This document shows, one piece after another, positions 21,079 to 32,329 of a stretch of 64,000 nt of DNA. The translations under genes were made by a program, and so were the position numbers. The first letter of the stretch is position 1, and every line of letters begins with the position of its first letter. The notes beneath the pieces were generated by a model. That model saw only the letters and a list, made by a program, of their open reading frames with translations, ran no database searches and had not been told where the DNA came from. The DNA is from Isoetes taiwanensis (lineage: Eukaryota; Streptophyta; Lycopodiopsida; Isoetales; Isoetaceae). The stretch lies in NCBI GenBank assembly GCA_021234155.1, contig JAJEKV010000055.1, positions 1,469,090-1,533,089 on the forward strand. The letters are read 5' to 3'.

Positions 21079-21682
21079 TGTTAGCCACGTGCTGCTGGCG
21101 GACACAGGTCTATACTTGCTGCATGAGGCGAGGCCCCAGCCCGCGGTGTCCAAGAAGAGGGATCCACAAAGGCGCCCGCGGCGGGTCAAAGCTCCTCCAA
21201 GCGAGAAGACCCAAAGGTAGGACCCACGGCGGGCCACTACTTGTCTGTTAACTGCGGGTAGCGGACTCGATTCTGTTCGAGTGCCCAAGTAGTGGAGCTT
21301 GGCGTTGTCATGATGAGGATCAGATTCCAGGGCCGTAGGCCACTCCGTGTTCCTATATATTGTAGCATTTTGCTCCTTCTAAAGAAGGGTTCATAGTGTT
21401 CTTTGTGTCACTACTGAAGCGGACATCTTTGGTGCTTGTTTGTTATTAAATCTTTTGAGCCTTCATTGTACACTTGTTTTTGATCAATGGATTGCCGTGT
21501 TCTCCACAAGTGTCTTGTGTGTTTCATTGTGTATTGCAATTCTTTGTTTTATACGAGTTTTTCTTGTTCTTTCCTCACGTTAAAAAATCCCGTGACAAAG
21601 AGTGCCTCGGGATTTACCACTTGGGACTTCAAGGATCTCCCACGAGATCATCCCTCGAAGCGATCGAGGCGGACCCCAAACA
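21079..21682 (+). repeat. Ty3-2 3' LTR
   Basis: TGTTAGCCACG…CCCCAAACA, homologous to the 5' LTR at 12,097. Followed by CCTTC, which is CCTTA in the second copy, the target duplication. Confidence 0.88.
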
Positions 21683-21687
21683 CCTTC

Positions 21688-24177
21688 ACGAGGACATAGA
21701 TGTCACTCGGGTTCGTAGCTCCTTCTTATCAAAAACAAACATGCATCGCCTCACCAATATTGCAAAGTCCCGCGACACTTTAAATAAAGTTTACGTAGCG
21801 CCAAATTGTAGGTATTCTATCAAGAACACCCATATCAATAAGCCGTTCTATAATATGGTGATCACGACCATCCGCTCCACTCACCATATTGATTGGCCCA
21901 TCATTGTTCTCTGGCCTCCTTCATGAAGTAGGCGCGTGGGGCTGCCCCTCCTCTGTCTTTGAAGCCTCGGGTGGGTGGCCATCTTCAAGCTCTCATCGCC
22001 ATTATCTTCCTGTTCCCTCGTCCCCTTCCATTTCTCATGCCACCCACTCGGCCAATCTCTACATTCACTTCCTCGGCTTAGCGAGGGCCCCTTCAATATA
22101 ATTCTCTGGTAATGTTCCACACAAACACTCGCGTATTCTTGTTTCTTCTTCCACGAAAGCCCGCCCTCCACTTCGTCATGTCTCTCGGACATCACAAACC
22201 ACCCATTACCTAGCCGGGCCTGCACCTCCACATCCTCGCCCGACCACGTATCAATACCCGGTAGGGATGTTCAAGGAACAGCGTTCTCAAGTTCAAGAAT
22301 CCCGGGGAAGTTCTCATGAATGGGGTTCAAAGCATCCTGGAGGCCTGGGATGCGATTCAAAGGGACCTTCAAAGAAATTTGCCAACACACAAGTTCACAC
22401 TCACGGAGGACAAACTTCAAAAGAAAAGCACGAGGGGCTCATTCTGGGGCCGGAGAGGATCTCAAAGACCGCTGGGAGAGACTCTCTTGGTTGACAAGGA
22501 TAAAGACATTGCTAAACTTGACCTTGTTTCTATCTGAGCTTTCGGACTTACACCCTCAAGCCCGCTGACATTCTGGCGTGTGGCCTCAAATAGCCTCTTT
22601 AGAAGCTCGGCTTTCCGCGGCTGACCTCTCGGCTTCGCCTCTCAAGATCAAACTACGGAGGCTAAAGCGAAGATCATTGATGATCGCGAGGAGATTGCCG
22701 CAGCCGACTCCATACTCACAGGCAATCCTCTTCACATGTACGCTCTCTCATAAAGCGGGTCGTGAGCAGTCTCGTCGACCATTTGTTCAATCGCCCGAAG
22801 AAGCCCAAAATAAGCGGGAGAGGGATATATAGATATTGCTACCAACATCCTGTGGACTTCTCCTCCTTCCGATTATCTCGACTGTGTGGTGGCCAGCGGC
22901 ACCTTTTCATACGAAGTGATGCGGCAAATGGCGGAGTTCATCAGCACCACTCCCAGGGTCTTGATTTTTCTCTGGATCTGGCGGATCTTTACGTGGAAGA
23001 CAAAGGGTTTATTTTGTGCCCTCTTAGTCTTTGATCAACTTTCGATTCGAAGATCCAGGTTGGTCATCTTCGAGTTGTTCGACCATGGCTTATGTTTTCC
23101 ATGACTTCTACGGGTGATATACATGATAAATTCCAAGATGAGGCCCATCGTGTTTTTAAGGGGCAACTCCATGCTGCTTGGTTGTTATTGCCAACCAACC
23201 CCGTATTTCAAGGATAATGATCACTCCCGGCTTTTGAGCGGATGTGGCTGAAACATTGGAGCGGGAATCACGGAGAAATCTCGCGCATCGAGGATCTCAA
23301 GTTTGCCCAAATTTATATGCAACAGCTTGAGGCTACAATCAGTGCGTGGCCTTACGGAAAGCAAGACCATCCCAGCGGTAGTTGGGTTAATCCTCTGTCT
23401 ATACTCGCTCTACGCTTGAGTGGGACCATTGGTGTCGTGCTCTTGATCGGGGATCTTGTTCGGGGAATTCAGGGACATGGCTCGGCAACCCATGCCACGG
23501 GCATGGCTCCCTCTCCATATGCTTCCTTGGCGTCCCTCCAGCCCACGGTTTCTCTCTTGAATGGCGTCTTCCCTTTTGAATGAAGGTCTTGGATAGCCCA
23601 TGGGGTGGACTCAGCCTCCCGATCTCGGCGGATCTCACGGTGGGATCCCGTTTTGTCGAGGCAGCTCCCATTGGGAGGATGGTGCCACCTTGGACACTAC
23701 TGAAAGGTGGATCTATATTGCTAATGGCGTGGTTGGCAGCGGCTCTGCGTGCTCTTCATGGCCTTGATACCTTCTTGCGGAGAATCGCAGCCCCTCACGG
23801 ACCATGAGTTCCACGTCAAGGCTGAAACCGTCGCCCTCAAATGCATCCTGGTAAGCTCCTTAAAATTAAGCGGCGTCCATCTTTTTCTTGCAGCGAATGC
23901 GCGGTTCCGGTGCGCCGGTCCTCCGGACCCGCCTTCTCATGGAGTGCCCGTTGGTTCAGCCGAGCACATCTTTGCCACAGAAGACATGGCAGCTCTAAAT
24001 TCCCCTCATGATCGAGATCCACGCCCTTAGGCTCAACCTCTTGATGCTCTTCAAACCGCCCGGGACCTCATGGCAATTACCATAATGGTAGATCCTCATT
24101 CAGAGTGAGGATGCTTTCAAGCTGCTGGCTTCCGCCCACGGAAACACTTCCTCCTTTTCTTCACTCTACGGTGTACC
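21688..24177 (+). pseudogene. Ty3-1 sense 3' extra ORF, second part
   Basis: Continuation of the region cut at 12,096. Early sequence includes YSIKNTHINKPFYNMVIT (21,805-21,860), which the second copy shows more fully at 48,321. A coiled-coil-like stretch follows, with VDKDKDIAKLDL (about 22,490) and QIASLEARLSAADLS (about 22,585). Then come HDKFQDEAHRVFKGQLHAAW near 23,123 and DLKFAQIYMQQLEATI near 23,295. Together with 11,763-12,096 it spans about 2.8 kb. It may encode a structural or accessory protein; I recognise no family. Confidence 0.4.
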
Positions 24178-24191
24178 GTTTGGTGGGGGTG
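24178..24191 (+). other. Ty3-1 polypurine tract
   Basis: GTTTGGTGGGGGTG (approximately) just before TGTTAG of the 3' LTR; nearly the same as the Ty3-2 tract. Confidence 0.7.
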
Positions 24192-24696
24192 TGTTAGTCT
24201 GTGCCTCACAGTACCGGGACTATTCATCTATATAATGGACCAAGTCAAGGCTAGGATCCACAACCGGGCAGATCCGGTCGTCAAGGTCCATTGAAGACCA
24301 AAGCCCACCAGCGGACAAAGACCCACGCCTGGCGTCAAGAGGGCGCTCCGGACAAGTAATGACCGTCCGCCGCCCTTCGGCGTCAGTGATTCCGGGCACT
24401 TCAAGAGGCACCCGGCATTCCCATAAATCCGGGGCTTCCTTCCGAGGAATCGGCCGCAGAAATCGGTCGTGTCTATATTGGGCCAAAGGCCATTGTACTA
24501 TATATATGAGTAGAGCTAGCACATGAGTTTTTATGAGTTTGAGTCTTGTCTCTCTTCGGTTTTCTCGATTAGAGCTCATGTATCTTCATTGACATCAAAG
24601 TTGTTCTCATTATTGTGATCTCATTGTTTTTCTTTTTGCTTTACGTTTCTTTTTCTTTGTCTTTGCGAGGGATTTCCCGAACCCGGACCCCAAGCA
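24192..24696 (+). repeat. Ty3-1 3' LTR
   Basis: TGTTAGTCTGTGCC… to …CCCCAAGCA, homologous to 3,544-4,120 with about 70 bp missing near its 3' end. Ends directly at the point where LINE-A ORF1 resumes. Confidence 0.82.
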
Positions 24697-26317
24697 ATGA
24701 CAATAAGCGAGGGACAATGTTGTTGATAATGCTATTGGCATATCAAATGAAGATGCTATAGAAAATTCAAATTTCATGGTCCTTTCGAATGGAGAACCTG
24801 ATCATGCTAAAGAGAACTCTAATAATTTGGTTTGTTCTAATTCCTTTAATGTTCTGCTAATATTTCTGAAAAGGTAACAGATTCCATTGCAGTTAATGAA
24901 GCAGCAATTCAACCTTCTGCCCCTCCTATGCCCTTGCATATTCCTTGTCAAATTGACCTTCTTTCTGAGCCTCTAAACTTTGACCATGGGAAAATCCTTA
25001 CCAATGACTTAATCGACCTCTCTTCTCCCATAGATTTCATACCCCACAGGCACAGTATGGATAGTATTTAGTGTGATCTTATAAATCAGTTGGCTAGTCT
25101 ACAGGAAGGCTTAACTCAAAAGATAGATCATATAAGAAAGGACAGTAACAGCTCAGATGAGTTAGCAGAATTGGATTGTGAATTTGTCTTGGATACTCCA
25201 GAGAGAATCTGTAATAGTGATGTGCTGAAGGACATTGCAAATGTGGAGTCTTCTCCTATTGCAAGGCAAGTTTTCACTCCCAATCCTATTATGAATAAAG
25301 CAATTGATAACTCTACTATGGTTAATAAGGAGCTAAATGTTAATAATTTATTTATGTTTGTCCCTGGAGGACATGACTTTTCTTATGATGAAGTTATTTT
25401 GAATGTGCCGTCCTCTATTCCTGATTCTTCTCTTGCTGATAAAGAAAATTGGGATGGTGACCTCTATCTTCTTAAACCCTCCTCTGTTACTTCAGATAAA
25501 AAGGTTGAGGGTAGAGGTAATATCATTTACTTCCAGAAGGTGGTCGCTATGGGTGATACACGTTTGCCCAACCTTGCTTTGGCCATGGCGATGGGTCCCC
25601 TAGCACTGGCTTCTTTGGAAGGACAAGCAAAGCTTAGTGGTTCTCACGGGGTGTCTGAGGCAAGCAGTCATGCGTACATGTAAGGACAAAAGAAGATCAC
25701 AAAGGCACTTAAAGGCGTACCTAGATCTTTGCTTTCCTTCCAAGCTGCGGGATCTGGTGCTGCTCGGCATGTTAAGGCGGCACACTGTCGGTGACAAGTC
25801 AATCCTAGGCTCATGAGGAGGCCCATACCCGGTGCTGTACACCCGGTGCCCATGAAGAAGCCTTGGACTTATAGCTTCCATTGGCATGGGTGCACATAGC
25901 CTCCGCATTCGGACATGGCGTTGGGCTCGGGAACCACGAGAGCAAAGGCTTTGTCGGTGTTGCCACCAGTATTGAGGGATGAATGTCATGCCCTCGGATC
26001 GCCGTTTACTTTATGTCAGAAAGCGGTATGTTGATTTGAGTGCACGGCCAACCGTTGCATGAGTTATTGAATACGGTGTCGATGGGTTTGTTAGGGTCAT
26101 ACCTCCGGAGGTTATGGATGCGGACTCAGTTGTATCTCCGGGACGGTATTGAACTATCCTATACAATTATGCACGACATGCCCGGCATACTTATTGCGCT
26201 AAGGTTTTCCCTCGAAACCCTTGGAGGCCGGGGTTTTTAATCACTGTGATGTCACGGCTTCTCTCTCTCTTGTTTGGGTCCCATAGGCGGTCCCTAGGTC
26301 TTAAGTGGGCCTAAAAA
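24697..26317 (+). pseudogene. LINE-A ORF1, C-terminal part (first copy)
   Basis: The frame resumes with VVDNAIGISNEDAIENSN, has stops near 24,890 and 25,070, then a 197-codon open frame at 25,090-25,683 (QEGLTQKIDHIRKD, ELDCEFVLDTPERI, VPGGHDFSYDEVIL). Acidic and serine-rich, with no recognisable RNA-binding fold. It continues in broken frames to the pentanucleotide array. ORF1 of L1-type LINEs binds element RNA; here identity rests on strand, order and continuity with the ORF2 that follows. The second copy is at 51,212-52,816. Confidence 0.5.
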
Positions 26318-26420
26318 TCTATTCTATTCTATTCTATTCTATTCTATTCTATTCTATTCTATTCTATTCTATTCTATTCTATTCTATTCTATTCTATTCT
26401 ATTCTATTCTATTCTATTCT
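26318..26420. repeat. (ATTCT)n array, 103 bp (first copy)
   Basis: About 20 uninterrupted ATTCT units, ending three bases before the LINE-A ORF2 ATG. The second copy (52,817-52,919) is the same length. Translations full of ILFYS repeats come only from this array. Confidence 0.95.
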
Positions 26421-26422
26421 TA

Positions 26423-27362
26423 ATGAAAATTCTCTCCTGAAATCTTAGAGCTATTAAAGGTGCCCTTAAAGAAAAGAAGCGATCTCCACTGGATAAAATC
26501 TATAATCTTGCGACATTATTATGCTTCAAGGGAATTTAGATTGCTTTCTTTTGAAAGTGCTAATCTGGCTGATTGGATTTATTCTGGTAGTTCCTCTATT
26601 TGGATCGAGGCAAATGGAACCTCTGGTGGCCTTTGCATTATTTGGAAATCTATCTCTCATAAATATCTTTACAATAGTCCTAGCGAGGAATGTAGCAAAA
26701 TTTGTCATTTTTGAGATAAATAATATCTCCTTTGTGCTAATCAATATTTATGCTTCTACTAGTTCTGCTGCTAGAAGTGTTCTATGGGCTGAAATTCAAG
26801 GATGGATTTCTTTGCAAAATACTTCTGACTGGATAATTGGTGGAGATTTCAACAATACTCCTAATTGGGATCAAAAGCTTGGTAACAAATTGAATATGAA
26901 TTCCTCTGAGAGATCAATTGGGATTCCGTTCTTTCTAATCATTGTCTCCACTTGGTATCTTCTTGAATGCCAAATTTACCTGTCAAATAAAGAGATTTGG
27001 TCGGGGATAGAGTCTTTGTTCCTTATGATTCTACTTATCTAATCCTAATATGTGGTGCCTTTTTGGGATGGCTTTTATGTCTCAGTGATGAATCAACCTC
27101 TATTTAGGATCACTAGCCTCAGTTTTTTATTTTTGCAGCTATCATTAACGCCCCAAGATCTACCAATACTCCCTTTAAATTTAATTGTTCTCTTCTTCGC
27201 TCAACCTCTTTTTGTGATGAATTCAAAAAGTTCTACTTGGATCTCCCAAGAGTTCAAATTAGAAATTCAATGGAAGGTTTTTATGCTAACATCAAAGCTA
27301 CAAAGCATTGGATCAAAGGTTGGTCAAAAGCTAAGAACCAAGCTAAGGTGAATGGAAAGAAG
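26423..27362 (+). pseudogene. LINE-A ORF2 endonuclease domain (first copy)
   Basis: ORF2 opens with ATG at 26,423 (MKILS, then TGA, then NLRAIKG), where L1-type proteins usually have a Trp codon; both copies carry this stop. The apurinic-type endonuclease motifs follow: GGLCIIWKSISHKYLY near 26,624, INIYASTSSAARSVLW near 26,741 and WIIGGDFNNTPNWDQKLG near 26,832, the GGDFN catalytic segment. This enzyme nicks target DNA to prime reverse transcription. The reading frame breaks after about 26,950 and stops at 27,362 where LINE-B is inserted. Confidence 0.8.
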
Positions 27363-27444
27363 TGAAGTGAAGTGAAGTGAATTGTATTATTTCGTCTTGT
27401 CAGACCATCGAGGGCCTATAAGACCAGAGTATAAACCCAATACA

Positions 27445-27870
27445 TCAAAGTCAAATATGTCATCATCGGGCAAAAACTCATCATCCAGTGTTTAAGCCAT
27501 CACTCCTCTATCTCATCTCCACTAGTTTCAATAACATGTTTAATTGCTACCTCCCTTAGTTCTATCAGTTCTAGTAAAAAGCTACCTACTATTGTAGCTG
27601 GCATATCAAAAAGCGGTCTAGATTAGACACTTTAATGCCAAACTTATCTCTCAAGGCTTGGTAAGTTGGACATCTTATTATTCTTGATTTAGTCTTCTAC
27701 CTCATCATCCGCATGCCACAGAAATCCGGTACTCCGTTGTATGTTAAACCATCTTCCCACTTCTACATCCGGTGGTGCCGTTGAGTCATCCTGCAAGTGC
27801 ATGTCTCTTGGATAAGGAAATATTTTCATTTAAACTAGTTATGGTGCCAGTTTACTAAAGTTTAATTTGA
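27445..27870 (-). pseudogene. LINE-B C-terminal zinc-finger end (first copy)
   Basis: Minus-strand coding that ends at 27,445 with an acidic tail (…DDIFDF). Upstream it has DVEVGRWFNIQRST and HADDEVED, and a CPTYQALRDKFGI-like segment (clearest in the second copy), an arrangement of the Cys/His region found at the end of many LINE proteins after the reverse transcriptase. Frameshifts are frequent. Confidence 0.6.
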
Positions 27871-29769
27871 TAGGGTTGGCTGTTTAATTGTTGGTCATGG
27901 ATTCTTAACGTCACCTCGTAAGGTCGAAAATGAAGGTGTAGCATGCCGCGAAAACAATATTTATAGATAAGAGCGAAACAAGGTATGTTACTTACTTACT
28001 CAATGATCCATTTTGCCCGAAGATGCCCTATGTTCATCTACTATAGATTCCTTGCAATCATGCCTTTGTTATCATGGCTTTTAATTTGTTATATCATGGC
28101 TTTTAATTTTGCTAAATCTAGCTTCATAAGTGAAGGGCAATTACAAAATCGTTACCATAGCTATTAATCTTGTTACATCTAGTGTCATTTGTGAAGGGCA
28201 CCTGTTTTTTCCCAATAACCCACGGATCGTTTACATCATCTAGCCATAAATTTGGGAAGCCAAAGAAGAAGATAGCGCATGAAAGAAAAAAGATATGGAT
28301 CACATTCTTCATGGAACAAATAAATATGGTATACGCATGATATTTTATGTTTAATGTAGAGGCCAATGCATCTTAAAGCCGGGTGCAAGGAAGCAAATAA
28401 CGTTGGTAGCAAACTTGGAGTCATTTTGGGCAAGACACAATTACATCCTAGATAATGTGCATAACACAATTATACAAATGTGTCACTTCAAATGATACTC
28501 TCTTCCTATCAAAAATGTAATTAGAAAGAACCTGTCCTATTTATTGCAGCCTTTAGAATAGTTCCAAGCTTACAAATATTGCTTTCGTTGACATGAATTG
28601 TTGACATGAATCGTTGATTTTGAAATTTTTACAAATGAGCATCAAGATCCCCAGAGCATGCAATTGGCACTTGAAGGACATATGACAGAAACATAGTGAG
28701 CGGTTGGTTGGCTCACAGGATCGGAGACCGAGCTTCAATAATTTTGATGGACACATGATATAGGATTACGGTAATAATGGAATAATCTGAAAAGGTGCAA
28801 AACCAGTGTAATTGGTGATGGTGCACGATACACTATGAGTGGCTTCAACCCTTCATTTCAAAGATCTGTGAAACTCCTTGCTTCTTTTTCTTGGAATGCC
28901 TTCCCAGAATATTATCCTGATTGAAGATAATGAAGCACAATGGTGATTGAACTTGATGAGAAATCCACAGCAATTATGATATGCACGTGACGTTAAGACA
29001 AACAGAGATTGGGATACGAATGCATTGTGTTGCTCATTGGAAAGTTTAGTAGTAGTATAAGAATAAGAATGCACGTGTTGCCCATGGCTCCATCGAAACG
29101 ATGCCATTGGAGTATAAGCTCCATCTTCATATGGCGACCTGCTACTTCATTAAGAAAGAAATTCAGAATGATGTATTCAATATTTATTGTCTAGAGTATA
29201 CTTCAAATGACGTGGTGGAAATGAACAACATGGAGAAAGTGGCTACAATTGGAGCATGGAATTTGCTTGAATGAAGAACATGGAGAAAGTGGCTGGGGCC
29301 TCATGGGATCCTTCTTGGGGATATGATGGTTTTATTAAGTAATGGAGTTGTTTCATTCAAGTACTTGAAATTTTGCAACAATGAGGTAAATGAAAATATC
29401 TATGGTGACAAAAGCGTGCCATTCTGTTTTCTGTTACACATTTGTCACATCAGAAATAAATTAGTATCACCCATTCTCATATTCTTGGTTTCAAATCTGA
29501 TAATAAGGTAGGGAGATACCAAATTCTACATGCACTACACATTGGATTAATAGTTTTTTGTACGCTACAATTGGGATGAATTCTGCGAGAAAAGAAATAT
29601 GAGCGATATAGAAGTCATAAAGTATAGCATGACCACGTGGCCTCTGCCATCAATGCCCCTGGGAATTGAATCCATAGAAATAAACTGCAGGAAATGCCTC
29701 CGAAAATTGAATCAATAGATTCATGTAAATGAACCTACTAAATCTTTTGAATTGTCTTTCTTTGATTAG

Positions 29770-29964
29770 GGCTCCAAACCAAGCAAAGGTGCTATGTTAA
29801 GTGTGTTGAGCTATGAATTAGTTATAAACTAGGGAAGATTAAACCAACGGTTCTGCAACTTACCTTAAGGACATGGGCATTGAAGTTCGCAACGTAGTTG
29901 GAACACAGTTAGAAAAGAAGTTAACAGTGTGCTGGCAATTGTTGGTGATCCTAACGATTTCTAG
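29770..29964 (+). pseudogene. Exon-like segment 1 (first copy)
   Basis: Preceded by a pyrimidine tract and GATTAG, a plausible 3' splice site. In the second copy (56,271-56,466) it is an open frame of about 65 codons with YGRYEIGKIKPTAQELTFKD and ending VGDPNDF, stop. This copy has a premature stop and indels. I do not recognise the protein. It resembles segment 2 about 515 bases downstream in DNA, so the two arose by tandem duplication. Confidence 0.4.
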
Positions 29965-30300
29965 AATTATTTGTTTGTCCTAGAAAGCGATTAATGCGAT
30001 AAGAAATGGTAAATAAAGCTGGCCAGAATAATAATGGAAAAATGGGTGCAATAAATTACTTTAGAAAATCTTGGAACAAAATCATGTGGCGGCAGCTCTT
30101 AAGAGATAATGCCTAGTGTGCATCGCTGTTGTAATCCAGCAAGCCTTGATGCATCGCTATTGTGATCCAGCAAGCCTTGAATGTCCTGAAACTGTGACCT
30201 GAAATGAAACAAAATTGTAAGGTCCAAGGGATAAAACATACAGCCTTTTCAAAGGAATTGCAAATTTTCTACTGTTAACATCATCAAAGGGATTCCTGTC

Positions 30301-30504
30301 ATGGCACATTTCTCCTCTGCAAAGTCCTCTAAGAATATGAAACAGAGAAAATTAAACCAATGGCTCTACATCCCACCTCTAGGACATGGGCATTCAAGTT
30401 CTTCTCTTGCAGAACCAACACAGTTGGAACAGATGGTTCGAAGCAAAAATAAAGTTACCAATGTATTGATAATTGTTGGTGATTCTAGAAGAATAAATGC
30501 ATGA
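30301..30504 (+). pseudogene. Exon-like segment 2 (first copy)
   Basis: A 67-codon frame from an ATG, with QWLYIPPLGHGHSSSS and NVLIIVGDSRRINA, identical at protein level to 56,804-57,007. Its DNA aligns with segment 1 (GGACATGGGCATT…, then ATTGTTGGTGAT…), but the reading has drifted. Identity over the full length, in a region where neighbouring CAG/CTG sites differ, shows how little true divergence separates the two copies. Confidence 0.35.
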
Positions 30505-32329
30505 GGCTGTGTGTACCATATTCTAAGCAATTTTACTAGAAATATCCTTTCTTGGGGACAAAGGCCATTAGGGAATGATAAATAAGCAAAGTAAATAATA
30601 ATGGAAAACTGGGTGCAATAAATTACCTTTTAAATATATGAGAATAAAATACTGTTGCAGCAACTCCATAATATCCAAACACTAAGAGCTATACCTATTG
30701 TGCATTATTGTTATGATCCAGAGCAAGCCTTGAATATCACAGCCGTGGCTTTTTGAAACAAATGAGAAACAAAATTGTAAAAGGTTTAGAGATAAAATAT
30801 CTTGTCTTTTCAAAAGCATTCATCATGGAGAATCCATATAAATGTCATCTGCGTTATAAAGGCTTTTGGTTGAGTGCAATCCACACCTTTCTAAGCATTT
30901 GTGGAAGAAATGAAGAACAAAACTAATAAACTAGAATATGGAAAAGAGACATTAAATTTGTATTCCTTTGTAGCGTGTGCTTTTTGTGGAATGTCTTTAA
31001 TTGAATCCATCTCGAATCTGGAATATATGGCTGCCTTGGTTTAGACTAGTTTATAGTAATTTTTCCCTGTTAGGTCTAGATGTATAGAAATTAAGCGAGA
31101 AATAGTATATGTATGTCCAAATGAAATCATGTTAAGAAGGTTGAAACAAACAAAGAAAGTGAAGTTAAGCGACTTACCCATAAAAGCCGATGGTGAATAT
31201 ACGAAACAACTTGTTAAATGACATTCTTGTCCTTTGGATTACGAATTGTCTTGGTTTTGATAGGCTGGCTTCGTCTTATGGCGGTCCCAAAAACATCAAT
31301 CCCACGATTAGCTTTAAGAAAATATACATAAATTTATTGCCATCAGACTACTAAAAGGTATCTTTTACAACCGTTTTGAACCACACATATGTAGGCATGA
31401 ACCTGTTGCGAGGCGAGGACCCATAGCAATTTAAAATGTTCCTTCAATTGGATTTTGCATGAATTCAATTGTCCAACATTGAATGGGTAACTTACAACAA
31501 AAGATTCAAGAGTATTAGAAGATGCATGTGCATATATCAAGAACTTGCCGTAATAAATGATGTGTCCTACATCAATTGAATGTCTATGAGACCATTCAAT
31601 GGACATTACCATGAAATATTCTCTTCATGTCAATCCCCATCTCGGACTTAATGCTATATATATTGTAGCCAGAAAATGTTTACCTCTTAAATATACCAAG
31701 TAACACTTGCATGTTTGTCTTGAAAATATGGAGTTTAACTTTGCAATTATAACTTTGCTATGCCAAAATCGATGCCAATGGAGTTACGCACTAAACATGG
31801 CAAAAACAATCGGACTACATGCCATCCCCGGCAAAAAATTAAAATGGAGTCTAAGATCATGAAGATATACTTACAAAAAATCTTGCCATGCCGGCATAGA
31901 ACAAAATCAAAATGGAGAAAAGAAGGCCCCAATCCTTCCACGAAAATAGAAACTCTATCGCTCACCTCCGACCATTCCGGCCGCGGCTTCTCCCTCCATT
32001 TTTATTGTATTACCACAAAACATGGAGCCAAAGCGAAAATAGGGCATCGTTAGAGCCCATCTCCAAATCGGCTCCTTATACCGCGCTATCACCATCATCT
32101 CTCCCGGAAATCGAACCTATATACCAAAGGCGATATCGGACAAATTCCCTTTGAAAAACCCGGTCCTCCATGAAGCACATGCGAAACGCCAAGTCCATGG
32201 AACCCTCGTGGAGGGCGATTACCCATAACCCAAATGCCAATTTTTCATACCATAGCAAAATAATGGACCGCGATTTTTGGATTACTAGGAAATTGTTTTT
32301 GGCCGAATTAAAACTTAGGTAAAACTTTG

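Larger units (their letters stand above)
12097..21682 (+). mobile_element. Ty3-2: second Ty3-type (Tat-like) retrotransposon, nested in Ty3-1
   Basis: About 9.6 kb with two LTRs (606 and 604 bp), a tRNA-Asp-type primer site, gag, protease, reverse transcriptase/RNase H, integrase, an antisense ORF, a sense extra region and a polypurine tract. It is inserted in the 3' extra region of Ty3-1. The five bases before it are CCTTA (12,092-12,096); after it come CCTTC here and CCTTA in the second copy (48,230-48,234), a 5-bp target duplication typical of Ty3 integrases. Its gag-pol order is the same as in Ty3-1 but the LTR sequence differs, so it is a distinct family. Coding parts are heavily frameshifted. 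Confidence 0.85.
3544..24696 (+). mobile_element. Ty3-1: Ty3-type (Tat-like) LTR retrotransposon, nested
   Basis: A full-length element with 5' LTR (3,544-4,120), tRNA-Asp-type primer-binding site, gag with CCHC knuckles, protease, reverse transcriptase/RNase H, integrase, an antisense ORF, a long 3' sense region, polypurine tract and 3' LTR (24,192-24,696). Integrase after RNase H marks Ty3 order; the FxDD reverse transcriptase motif, DGGS protease motif, tRNA-Asp primer site and long 3' extra region point to the Tat/Athila branch. It is interrupted at 12,097-21,682 by Ty3-2; without that insert it would be about 11.6 kb. It sits inside ORF1 of LINE-A. Stops and frameshifts in gag and pol make it non-autonomous as written. 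Confidence 0.85.

Noticed and set aside
3544-24696. Possible Copia-type classification of the LTR elements
   Set aside because: Integrase follows RNase H, and the reverse transcriptase box is FQDDF with Ty3-type flanking motifs; Copia elements have integrase before reverse transcriptase.
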